This document shows positions 57,044 through 64,000 of a stretch of 64,000 nucleotides of DNA, piece by piece. Location of the stretch: positions 765,001-829,000 of the forward strand of contig NZ_JAUSVF010000001.1 in assembly GCF_030814475.1 (NCBI RefSeq), written 5' to 3'. The notes below the pieces were generated by a model. The model was not told the origin of the DNA. It did not search any database and worked only from the letters and a program-made list of their open reading frames with translations. The translations under genes and the position numbers were made by a program. Positions within the stretch are counted from its first letter, which is position 1; each line of letters starts with the position of its first letter. Source of the DNA: Pararhizobium capsulatum DSM 1112 (GTDB lineage Bacteria > Pseudomonadota > Alphaproteobacteria > Rhizobiales > Rhizobiaceae).

Positions 57044-57611
57044 GGGGGGTCGTGCAAGTGGGACGTGCCGGCGCTCATGGTACTGATGTTCAACGTTGTT
57101 TGGATATGAGTGTGGTTGAAACGGTAAGGCAGTGATTGAAGGGGTTGTGGGAAAGTGGGATGAAGGTGGTTGGGAGACAGGAAGGAACGGGGGGAACGGT
57201 CGCTCTTTATGCTTTCGAGAGAGGTTCAGGTCGGCTGACCGCCTCGAAAATTTGGGGGGAACGCCGCGAAGTTGGCTCGTCTTGATTGGTGCTGGTATCC
57301 ACGAATTGAGGTCCAGCCGCTGGTGGCGTGGAACTTGCCCAGATACGAGCGAGCGGATGACAGTCGTGTCAATTTAGACGGCGGTCAGCCCCAATAGGGG
57401 TGACGGTGGAACGGACGCGGGCTGATTTTTCGTGACGTGGCTTCGTTAATGCGGAAAGGCCGCTGCCGGCAGATAATGATTGGGGCATACTGTCTGAAAT
57501 CTCCTTGGGGTTCGGCGCTAAAGCAACCTGCTTCGTATTCGGCATCACGCATGGGTTCATCTGCGGCAAGTTTTTAAGGGTTGGAACTGGTGATCCTTTT
57601 AGGGTTAAGGC

Positions 57612-57636
57612 TGGCGGGATATATGTTTGTGTAGTG
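57612..57636 (+). other. T-DNA border-like sequence, right copy (degenerate)
   Basis: The 25 bp read TGGCGGGATATAT, five variable bases, then TGTAGTG. They match the border core with one mismatch in the first block and end with TGTA in place of TGTAAAC. It is in the same orientation as the copy at 54382, 3.2 kb to the right, as expected for a right border. Confidence 0.55.
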
Positions 57637-57642
57637 TTTGTT
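57625..57642 (+). promoter_or_regulatory. Overdrive-like sequence beside the right border-like repeat
   Basis: The sequence TTTGTGTAGTGTTTGTTT resembles the overdrive core TGTRTNTGTTTGTTTG with one extra base. Overdrive lies outside the right border in octopine Ti plasmids and stimulates T-strand formation. It is on the correct (right-hand) side here, though it overlaps the border-like repeat. Confidence 0.4.
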
Positions 57643-57788
57643 TCTTCGTATATTTGGCTGTCCGTTCCTTTGTGCATGCGATTTGAGAATGACGATGAAA
57701 CATCCCGCTTGCTGAAGGTCAGGTTTTCCGCGGTGGTAATCCGCTTGAGACGCCGTCGATCAGATGGAATGGCGTCCCTTTGACATCA

Positions 57789-57859
57789 ATTTCGCGTCAG
57801 GCGATTGTCTGGATTGTGGCCGGTTGTGCTCCGCGAACAAAAAAGAATACCCGGGTACA
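57789..57859. repeat. 71-bp direct repeat, copy B (gshB side)
   Basis: It matches 46757-46827 in length, order and orientation (ATTTCGCGTCAGGCGATTGT, GATTGTGGCCGGTTGT, CAAAAAAGAA, GGTACA), with scattered substitutions. The LexA box next to copy A has no counterpart here. Confidence 0.75.
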
Positions 57860-57994
57860 ACCAGAGGAAGGGGCAGGCTGTTGTTTGTAGATGCTCCGTG
57901 TCTGATCGCGTCGGAGCTGATGATAACAGCCGGTATTCGAGCGGGGATTTTTCGGGGGTATCTTTTTAGGGGCAAGGATTGCCCCTCACCCTAG

Positions 57995-58020
57995 CCCTCT
58001 CCCCGCTTGCGGGGAGAGGG
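57995..58020. terminator. Palindromic hairpin downstream of gshB
   Basis: A perfect 12-bp stem (CCCTCTCCCCGC and its complement) with a TT loop lies 31 bp beyond the gshB stop. It resembles the arms of the rhizobial palindromic repeats. It lacks a T-run, so termination is possible but unproven. Confidence 0.5.
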
Positions 58021-58050
58021 GACGATCGAGAGCGGGGCCGCTCTCCTACA

Positions 58051-58998
58051 TCAAGCCCGTTTGCGTTCGATCGCGTCCCAGAGAAGGGCGGCGACATCGG
58101 CGCCACCGAATTTCCTGACTTCGCGGATGCCGGTGGGGGAGGTGACGTTGATCTCGGTCATCACGTCGCCGATGACGTCGATGCCGACAAAGAGGAAACC
58201 ACGCTCCCTCAAGGCCGGGCCGATACGGGCGCAGATTTCGCGTTCGCGGGTGGTCAGCTCGGTTGGCATCGGCGTGCCGCCGGCATGCATGTTGGAGCGG
58301 GCATCGTGCTCAGCCGGAACACGGTTGATGGCGCCGACGGGTTCGCCGTCGACCAGCAGGATACGCTTGTCGCCCTTGCGCACCGCCGGCAGGTATTCCT
58401 GGGCGATGAAGGGCTCGCGGAACATCTGGCCGAACATTTCGAGCAGCGAGGACATGTTGCGGTCGTCGCGGGTCGAGTGGAAGACACCGGCGCCGCCATT
58501 GCCATACAGCGGTTTCAGGATGATATCGCCCATCTCGGCGCGGAAGCTGGCGATCTCGGCGGGATCGCGGGTGATCAGCGTCTTCGGCATCAGATCGGGA
58601 AATTCGGTGACGAAGATCTTTTCCGGCGAGTTGCGCACCCAGGCCGGGTCGTTGACAACAAGCGTCTTCGGGTGGATGCGCTCCAGCAGGTGGGTGGAGG
58701 TGATGTAGGACATGTCGAAGGGCGGATCCTGGCGGAGTAGCACCACATCCATGGTCGAGAGGTCGATGCGCTCGGCATCGCCCAGTGTGTAGTGATCGCC
58801 CTTGATGTCGCGCAGTGTCATCGGCTGGACAGTGGCGAAGACCTTGCCGTCGCGCAGCGACAGCTGGTTGGGCGTATAATGGAAGAGCTTGTAGCCGCGG
58901 CTTTGAGCCTCAAGGCTCATCGCGAAGGTACTGTCGCCTGCGATGGTGATGCCGGAGACATGGTCCATCTGGACCGCGACATTGGTGATCTTCGCCAT
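58051..58998 (-). CDS. gshB: Glutathione synthetase
   Basis: The 315-aa ATP-grasp ligase starts [27 protein letters not shown]. It has [20 protein letters not shown], the ATP-grasp segment [16 protein letters not shown], and the C-terminal [24 protein letters not shown] metal/ATP site. It adds glycine to gamma-glutamylcysteine. It is a core gene that, as I recall, lies next to comM in other Rhizobiaceae, which makes the intervening 11-kb block an insertion. Confidence 0.96.
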   Translation of the reverse strand: MAKITNVAVQMDHVSGITIAGDSTFAMSLEAQSRGYKLFHYTPNQLSLRDGKVFATVQPMTLRDIKGDHYTLGDAERIDLSTMDVVLLRQDPPFDMSYITSTHLLERIHPKTLVVNDPAWVRNSPEKIFVTEFPDLMPKTLITRDPAEIASFRAEMGDIILKPLYGNGGAGVFHSTRDDRNMSSLLEMFGQMFREPFIAQEYLPAVRKGDKRILLVDGEPVGAINRVPAEHDARSNMHAGGTPMPTELTTREREICARIGPALRERGFLFVGIDVIGDVMTEINVTSPTGIREVRKFGGADVAALLWDAIERKRA

Positions 58999-59040
58999 AG
59001 GTCGTTTCCTGTTGATCGTCGTTGTTAAGCCGCGCCGTTC

Positions 59041-59144
59041 TGGAGAATGTCCGGTTCAGATTGAACCATAAATCCTCCAGATTCTTGTGTTTCCGTTTGT
59101 CTTTTCGGGAAAACCGGTTTCCACTTTTCCCTGACAAACTCTAA
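59041..59144 (-). repeat. Rhizobial intergenic repeat, inverted copy 1
   Basis: The reverse complement reads TTAGAGTTTGTCAGGGAAAA, ACCGGTTTTCCCG, GACAAACG, AAGAATC and TGGTTCAATCTGAACC. The same series is at 61841-61945 on the plus strand. The two inverted copies flank the 603-aa effector-like gene. Confidence 0.8.
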
Positions 59145-59250
59145 AGCATATCGCGATCTGTCAGATTCGCTTCCCACGCTTCAGCTCCTTGTTTTTGCGC
59201 ATGTCGTTATCGCAAAAAAAACGCTGCACACTTTTGCGCGACATGCTTTA
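59142..59250. repeat. MITE-like rhizobial repeat with TAAAGCAT ends
   Basis: The unit begins TAAAGCATATCGCG and ends with CGCGACATGCTTTA, an imperfect terminal inverted repeat. It contains TTTTTGCGCATGTCG and ACACTTTTGCGCGACATG. I know similar units as frequent intergenic repeats in Rhizobium and Agrobacterium genomes. Confidence 0.7.
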
Positions 59251-59347
59251 CATCAAATCGCGTCTCCGGAAACCTGCAGATTTCCGCCGGCTTGCCATCT
59301 GGGTGCGACAAGGCTTCCCCCAGCGTGGATTTCCAGGCGTCGTGATG

Positions 59348-61159
59348 TCATCTGGATAGATCGTCTCTCGACCCCCGCGTTCGCTCGTTGAGGCCCCTTG
59401 CCGTGTCCCTTCCGGCTGCTCGGCTTTCAGGCGGTGTTGGTGAGGGGGCCTGGGAGGGGATCACGTCAATAGGTTTGGATTTGTCGAAATAACGCATCGA
59501 CCAGGCATGTCCGGCCTCTTCCAGCTGTCTGTTATTTTCCCGAATCCCCTCCAGCAAGCCGGGATCGACGCTTGCCGGCGGCAAGTTTCTCATCTTCGTA
59601 CCGAACTCATCGATAACATGAGGAATGCTGGCTTCTCTTTGCCGCTCTGTTTCGGGATGTCGGCCAAGGATCTTGTCCTGCTCGAGCGTGGCATAATGAT
59701 TTTCCCCGGAAAATCCTCGATAGTTGCCGGTCGGCCTCCCATTTTTGACATTCAGCAGAAAAATATCGTGCTTTTCGAAACTGTCGATGAGCGGGGAATA
59801 GTTGTAATCGACAACCACGAGCTTCTCACCGTTGATCAGCTGGTTGCCTACCCGGACGAGTACTGGCGGCAGGGGCGCTGTGTGGCGAGGAACATAATGA
59901 TCCAGCGCGTTCTGTATCTGATCGCTATTGGTGATATTTCGAAAATACTCGGCGTTTCGTTGTTTGGACGTGTATGGCTCGTGGTAGGATTTGCCATCAG
60001 CAGACAAAACATGCAGCTCTTTTCCGTGAAGTATACGGCCACCTTCAAGGTTTACGTATTCTTCCGCATCCATGAATGTATCGTCATCGATCCGGACGAT
60101 TACCTTGGGAAGATCATTTCGCGCCGGCCGTCCTGTTATCGCAGCAAATTTCGCTTGCGCGGCATCCCGTTGGTATTGTGAATTATGAAGCTCGTTATAT
60201 TTGCCGACAGACAAAAACCCATCCGGGTTGTCACGTAAGAATACATCCTTCCCAGGGTATAAGGACGAAAAGTCTTTCAGGTTTTGCGCACCGATCTCGT
60301 GACGCCGAAACAGCAGAAAATCGCCCCTTGCGTCATCGACGATGAGTTTTACATTGGCGAGTGCCGCGTTGCCATGCGGGGTAAGGCGCATGGAATCGGG
60401 GCCTGATTTGATGAGAACGACGTTGTCTTCCGACTGAAGGTCATCGGAGCGTGGCCTATAGTCAAACGAAGTGGCAATCTTCGGTTGCTCCTCCCCTGAA
60501 ATATAGATTTTTGTTTCTTCCTGCTCTACCGACCTGCGTGCATCTATCCCCTCTTGATTATTTGTGCCGAATTCAAACGCATCGAGCGCGTCGTCCTCCA
60601 TGGCGTCCAAGACGTCATCCGCAAATTCGTCACTTCTGTCACCGGCTTTGTCGCCCTGTCGCGATGCGTCGGCCGATTGCGTGGCTGCGGAGGCTTCTGG
60701 CAATTGCGCCGCGTGGGCGGCTGGACTTGAAGGAGCCGCGCTTTCGTCTGGTTCCAAACGCAAGTATTTGCTGGGGCGATCGTCGTCCGTGAAATCGCGG
60801 TAAACCGGGCTTGCCGGCCTCTTCCGGCCACGGTTCAACCGATCATCACTTTGGTCTCGCCCGTTGCCGGCCGTGCTCCGTCCTGCAAACTCAAGTGCGT
60901 CGAGCTCTTTTGCAGTCATGTTGTCCAAGACGTCATCGGCGAATTCATCCCCACCGCCCTTATCGCCCAGTCGCGATGGACCGGCCAAGGGCGTGTGTGT
61001 GCCGACCGCCGAGGATGCGCGGTATTCCCTCCTGGCCGACTTTGAAGATGGTCTACCCGGTGAGACAAAAGATTGTGTTTCGGACATAACCCCAAACTTA
61101 AGATAAATCTGTCTCAGTTTGTCCAATTCGCTTTCTAGGTTGCTGACGATCTCATTCAT
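59348..61159 (-). CDS. Candidate VirE2-like, host-targeted type IV secretion effector
   Basis: The 603-aa protein has an AGG ribosome-binding site just before the ATG. It starts with a coiled-coil-like stretch (1-20). Two 22-residue acidic repeats follow: DEFADDVLDNMTAKELDALE (71-90) and DEFADDVLDAMEDDALDAFE (177-196). A nuclear-localisation-like NRGRKRP is at 109-115. Residues about 378-500 (LHVLSADGKSYHEPY...; KHDIFLLNVKNGRPTGNY) resemble the VirE2 C-terminal half as I remember it. The tail 580-603 has seven arginines (R580, 584, 589, 593, 595, 598, 603), as in VirB/D4 secretion signals. No signal peptide or membrane helix. A vir box lies upstream. It is probably a plant-directed effector. 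Confidence 0.65.
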   Translation of the reverse strand: MNEIVSNLESELDKLRQIYLKFGVMSETQSFVSPGRPSSKSARREYRASSAVGTHTPLAGPSRLGDKGGGDEFADDVLDNMTAKELDALEFAGRSTAGNGRDQSDDRLNRGRKRPASPVYRDFTDDDRPSKYLRLEPDESAAPSSPAAHAAQLPEASAATQSADASRQGDKAGDRSDEFADDVLDAMEDDALDAFEFGTNNQEGIDARRSVEQEETKIYISGEEQPKIATSFDYRPRSDDLQSEDNVVLIKSGPDSMRLTPHGNAALANVKLIVDDARGDFLLFRRHEIGAQNLKDFSSLYPGKDVFLRDNPDGFLSVGKYNELHNSQYQRDAAQAKFAAITGRPARNDLPKVIVRIDDDTFMDAEEYVNLEGGRILHGKELHVLSADGKSYHEPYTSKQRNAEYFRNITNSDQIQNALDHYVPRHTAPLPPVLVRVGNQLINGEKLVVVDYNYSPLIDSFEKHDIFLLNVKNGRPTGNYRGFSGENHYATLEQDKILGRHPETERQREASIPHVIDEFGTKMRNLPPASVDPGLLEGIRENNRQLEEAGHAWSMRYFDKSKPIDVIPSQAPSPTPPESRAAGRDTARGLNERTRGSRDDLSR

Positions 61160-61290
61160 CCTGTGGTTTATTTGAAGAAATTTACTTTAGAAAGGTCGTT
61201 TCTTACAACTAGAAACAATAATTTACTGTAATTATATCGGAATTTATCTGGAAAACTCAACTAAAATAACCCTGAGAAGCTTGAATTAGA

Positions 61291-61304
61291 GTTTCATTTG
61301 TAAT
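61291..61304 (-). promoter_or_regulatory. vir box-like VirG binding site
   Basis: On the minus strand (the gene strand) the sequence reads ATTACAAATGAAAC. The vir box consensus is RYTNCAATTGNAAY; only one position differs (A for T at position 8). It is 132 bp upstream of the effector-like ATG, in AT-rich DNA. VirG-type control would make this gene inducible by plant phenolics. Confidence 0.55.
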
Positions 61305-61840
61305 TGATGTAAAGTACGGAATTCCCTTTCACGGCTTGCCGGTCATTATGTTCACGGTCCTTGGGTACGGGTAAGCGGATACGGATGTGCCTTCACGCGG
61401 CGTGGTTCGCCCGTGGTTTGGGTGGAATACTCGGCCGGGACACATCGAGTGCCTGGTTGAGGTAGTAAAAATGACACGCGATGTGTCCCGTCTCGGTGGT
61501 TTTTACCTGCAACTCCGGTTCCTCTGCAAAGACGGTACCCCTTTCGGTGGGACCGAAGTCAGGAGGCATTGACGCCACCAGCCGTCTGCTTGTGTGCCTC
61601 ACAGGCACGCCCCGCTCTCTTTCAAGCGAGAGGGAAACCATTTTCTGCAAGCCCCCTTGGCCGCGCCTGCGTTTCAAACCCAGACCAAAGGCACCGGCCC
61701 CACCTCGCCGGCAACGCTTTCCGGTGTATCCGATGGCAGGACGGGAGGAGTGTGGCACGGGTGGATGGGGCGGGGATTGGCGGGGATGAGTTTTGTTGAG
61801 TTTCTTCGGCCGACGCCACAGGCGGGTTCAAGGCGGCAGC

Positions 61841-61945
61841 TTAGAGTTTGTCAGGGAAAAGCGGGAACCGGTTTTCCCGAAGAGACAAACGAAAACAAAA
61901 GAATCAAGAGGATGTCTGGTTCAATCTGAACCAGACATCCTCTAG
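61841..61945 (+). repeat. Rhizobial intergenic repeat, copy 2, ending in a perfect hairpin
   Basis: It begins TTAGAGTTTGTCAGGGAAAA and ends in a perfect 16-bp-stem hairpin (GAGGATGTCTGGTTCA, loop ATC, and its complement; 61909-61943). It is the inverted counterpart of 59041-59144. The hairpin lies 52 bp beyond the RTX-gene stop and may terminate it. Confidence 0.8.
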
Positions 61946-61996
61946 GCGCCAGCAACATACGGCCGCCTTGGCCGGGCCAGTCGGATGATGCGTCGA

Positions 61997-63211
61997 TCAC
62001 GAATCGAAGATAAAGTCGGCGGCCGTGAATTTCGCTTTCAGGATATCCTCGATAACAATCGAACCATGGCTGAAGGTGATGAGGGTGTCGTCGCCGGATT
62101 GGGTGATCTTCAGGTCCGAGATCGAATCGATCTTGCTGAAATCGCGGAAGTGAATTTTGTCCTCGCCATCGGTGAAGGTCTTGATGTGATCGGTGCCGAG
62201 TTTCTGGTTGTCGCGGTTGCGGAATATGAAGTGGTCGTCCGTTCCCTTGGTGCCGTAGAGCGTATCGTTACCCTGGTAACCTTCCATCCAGTCATCCGTG
62301 CCCCCGCCACCCTTGATCACGTCGTTGCCTTCACGACCGCCGAGATAGTTGGCCTTTTTATCGCCGATGATCGTGTCGTTGTACTTTCCGCCGTTGACCT
62401 CCTCAATGTTCTTGATCGTGTCCTTGTCGCCGAAACCATCGATGGCCGTTCCCTTGGAAAGATCAACCGTGACCTTTCCTCTGCCGCCGCGCTCGGCGTC
62501 GTGCGAATAATCGATACTGTCCCAGCCGGCACCGCCATCGAACACGTCATTTCCAGCAAGTCCGCCGAATTCCTGATCGCTACTGCCGCCGATGAACTTG
62601 TCGGCGAAATTGGTGCCTCGGATGCTTTCGATACCGATGAGCTTGTCGGTGAAGCCGTAGGCATCCTTGACAGTCGTATTGTTGACCAAGATACCCTTTG
62701 CTGGAATCCAGCTGTGATTGCGAGGTCCGTCGGAATAATCGACCACATCCCAGCCGCTACCGCCGTCATATGTGTCATTCCCGAGGAAGTCCTTGATGTA
62801 GTCGTCTCCGGCGCCGGCCTTGACCGTGTCGTTGCCTGCACCGGTTTCGATATCGTCGCCCTTTGCGGTACCTGTGATTATATCGTTGCCGCCGAGGGCG
62901 ATTCCCTTGAAGTCATAGAGATGGTGGAAATTGTAGCTTTTGATGCTCAGCCCGGTGATCGTATAGATCGCCTGGCCACTCGCATTGTACGACGTTGCGC
63001 CCGTTACCGTTCCGCCCGTGATCTCCGTACCCGAAATTGAAAATGCCGAGCCCGTCAGTACGAGCTTCTTGGTCCATCCCGTCTCGAAATCTGAAAACGT
63101 ATAGGTGACCTTCTTATGGTCGCTGCTCACGGCGAGGGTGAAGGCTGAGTTTTCAGAGAAGACATCCCAAAAATATTCGGGCGCATACTTCGTGTAGGTC
63201 ACACTTGCCAT
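61997..63211 (-). CDS. RTX (hemolysin-type calcium-binding) secreted protein
   Basis: The 404-aa protein has several blocks of GGxGxDxx-type nonapeptides: ALGGNDIITG, ETGAGNDTVKAGAGDDYI, GGLAGNDVFDGGAGWDSI and GGREGNDVIKGGGG. It ends in an aspartate/hydrophobic C-terminus (TAADFIFDS) typical of type I secretion. There is no N-terminal signal peptide. It would be exported by an HlyBD/PrsDE-like system and fold on binding calcium outside the cell. A catalytic domain is not recognised in the first 115 residues. No secretion genes are adjacent. Confidence 0.88.
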   Translation of the reverse strand: MASVTYTKYAPEYFWDVFSENSAFTLAVSSDHKKVTYTFSDFETGWTKKLVLTGSAFSISGTEITGGTVTGATSYNASGQAIYTITGLSIKSYNFHHLYDFKGIALGGNDIITGTAKGDDIETGAGNDTVKAGAGDDYIKDFLGNDTYDGGSGWDVVDYSDGPRNHSWIPAKGILVNNTTVKDAYGFTDKLIGIESIRGTNFADKFIGGSSDQEFGGLAGNDVFDGGAGWDSIDYSHDAERGGRGKVTVDLSKGTAIDGFGDKDTIKNIEEVNGGKYNDTIIGDKKANYLGGREGNDVIKGGGGTDDWMEGYQGNDTLYGTKGTDDHFIFRNRDNQKLGTDHIKTFTDGEDKIHFRDFSKIDSISDLKITQSGDDTLITFSHGSIVIEDILKAKFTAADFIFDS

Positions 63212-63369
63212 AGCGTCATATCCCCCATGTTGACGGCCGCACCCCGGCGACTTCTGCGGGTAGGATCGCGCAAATCCTGCTGCTCCTCAATTTACCCTTT
63301 CGGACTAGCTCGATTGGTATATGGGCGCGGGCAATAGCATCGCGATGCAGCGATGCCGGTTTCAGCTCT

Positions 63370-64000
63370 TCACCCGACCACCGCCTCCAAGGCCCCCGTC
63401 ACCACGCGCTTGCCGCCGCCGAAAGCCTGCGTCAGCCGCTTGCCCGTCGTGGTATCGAAGAAATGCAGGCGCGACGGGGCGAAGGTGAGCGCGAGGGTGT
63501 CGGCGATGTCGAGTTCCGGGGAGAGGGCGGCGGTCAGCGGCTTGCCGTCGACGGTGCCGTGGACCAGGCGCTGGGCGCCGAGTTCCTCGATGTAGCTGAC
63601 CTTCAGGGAGAACGACTGTTCGCCGGATGAGGCGATGCGCAGGTCTTCGGCGCGGATGCCGACGGTAAGGTCGGTCGGCAAAGCGGAGAGGGGGCCGGTT
63701 TCGAGGATCTGCGAGCCGAAATGCAGGCGGCTGCCTTCGCGCGTGGCGCGCAGAAGGTTCATGGCGGGGGAGCCGATGAAGCTGGCGACGAAGGTGGAGG
63801 CGGGGGTGTGGTAAACCTCGAGCGGGCGGCCGATCTGTTCGATCTCACCGCCGTTGAGGACGACGAGGCGATCGGCCAGTGTCATGGCTTCCAGCTGGTC
63901 GTGGGTGACGTAGATCGAGGTGGTGCCGAGGCGTTTTTGCAGCTGCCTGATTTCGCCGCGCATCGAAACGCGCAGCTTGGCATCGAGGTTCGACAGGGGC
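63370..64000 (-). CDS. Sugar ABC transporter ATP-binding protein, partial
   Basis: The gene enters from the right edge. The visible 209 residues start in [20 protein letters not shown] (just after Walker B) and contain the H-loop [52 protein letters not shown] and a C-terminal TOBE/OB domain ([26 protein letters not shown]). It belongs to the UgpC/MalK group that energises carbohydrate import. The exact substrate cannot be told because the rest of the operon is outside the window. Confidence 0.9.
   Translation of the reverse strand, partial: PLSNLDAKLRVSMRGEIRQLQKRLGTTSIYVTHDQLEAMTLADRLVVLNGGEIEQIGRPLEVYHTPASTFVASFIGSPAMNLLRATREGSRLHFGSQILETGPLSALPTDLTVGIRAEDLRIASSGEQSFSLKVSYIEELGAQRLVHGTVDGKPLTAALSPELDIADTLALTFAPSRLHFFDTTTGKRLTQAFGGGKRVVTGALEAVVG

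Larger units (their letters stand above)
57044..58050. other. Region between the broken membrane-protein gene and gshB
   Basis: This stretch is about 1 kb with no convincing gene. Short open frames at 57132-57377 (plus) and 57369-57677 (minus) lack family features. It contains the right border-like repeat (57612), an overdrive-like stretch (57625-57642), the direct repeat copy B (57789-57859) and the gshB-proximal hairpin (57995-58020). Confidence 0.55.
58999..59347. other. Repeat-filled gap upstream of gshB
   Basis: This gap is 349 bp with no gene. It is made almost entirely of two rhizobial repeat units (59041-59144 and 59142-59250), then 97 bp up to the effector-gene stop. The gshB promoter must lie within or beside these repeats. 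Confidence 0.6.
61160..61996. other. Intergenic region upstream of the effector-like gene
   Basis: The first 230 bp (61160-61390) are very AT-rich, unlike the neighbours, and hold the vir box at 61291. The rest (61391-61840) is GC-rich; it reads open for 121 codons on the minus strand (61393-61758), but the product is low-complexity and unrecognised. The last part is the repeat at 61841-61945. Confidence 0.5.

Noticed and set aside
57369..57677. 102-codon minus-strand frame across the right border-like repeat
   Set aside because: No ribosome-binding site or family feature; composition is not convincing.
61393..61758. 121-codon minus-strand frame upstream of the effector-like gene
   Set aside because: Arg/Gly/Pro-rich and without known motif; probably GC-rich noise between the vir box region and the repeat.

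Overview
The window looks like a Rhizobiaceae genome (Agrobacterium/Rhizobium group). The evidence is high-GC alphaproteobacterial coding sequence, an iolR-iolC-iolD-iolE-iolB cluster, a TPP-riboswitch-controlled thiM-thiE-thiD operon, a GTTC-N7-GTTC SOS box in front of comM, a comM/gshB neighbourhood, and dispersed palindromic repeats of the kind common between rhizobial genes. No rRNA, tRNA or CRISPR array was seen.

Layout. 1-20.6 kb is ordinary chromosome-like sequence: a class II glutamine amidotransferase (cut by the window), myo-inositol catabolism (iolRCDEB) with GGAA-N6-TTCC operator-like sites, a GFA protein, an AraC regulator with a palindromic repeat inserted in frame, a LysE exporter, a HAD phosphatase, thiamine salvage, prfC, dut, GNAT, Lrp/EamA, Dps, LysE and cysK. 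20.6-46.6 kb is a comM gene split in two. Its C-terminal part is at 20607-21730 and its N-terminal part at 46417-46645, and about 24.7 kb of accessory DNA lies between them. That DNA holds an XRE regulator with a split AAA/M41 protease and a metallophosphoesterase operon; ridA-dadA-alr-lrp (alr frameshifted); a cysteine-less proline racemase homologue; a LysR/MFS/SDR group; IS66 debris; and a one-carbon/demethylation module (folD, purU, XRE-cupin, etfBA, and a flavin dehydrogenase broken by an IS21 element).

46.7-57.9 kb, between comM and gshB, is a second accessory block bracketed by diverged 71-bp direct repeats. It carries a decayed sugar ABC transporter locus (GntR, two SGNH hydrolases, and a binding protein cut by a second IS21 that also marks loss of the permeases). 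It also carries two direct-repeat sequences that closely resemble Agrobacterium T-DNA borders (54382 and 57612), the right one overlapping an overdrive-like motif, with one broken 754-codon membrane-protein gene between them.

58-64 kb has gshB and then a 603-aa gene. That product has a nuclear-localisation-like motif, duplicated acidic repeats, a segment resembling VirE2 and an arginine-rich tail like VirB/D4 type IV secretion signals. A near-consensus vir box lies about 130 bp upstream, and inverted copies of a rhizobial repeat bracket the gene. An RTX protein and a partial sugar ABC ATPase follow.

The most interesting reading is that the 54-61 kb region records a small, non-oncogenic T-DNA-like unit and a VirG-controlled, host-targeted effector located beside a core gene (gshB) and away from any visible vir operon. 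This is inference from motifs and needs the searches listed under the findings.
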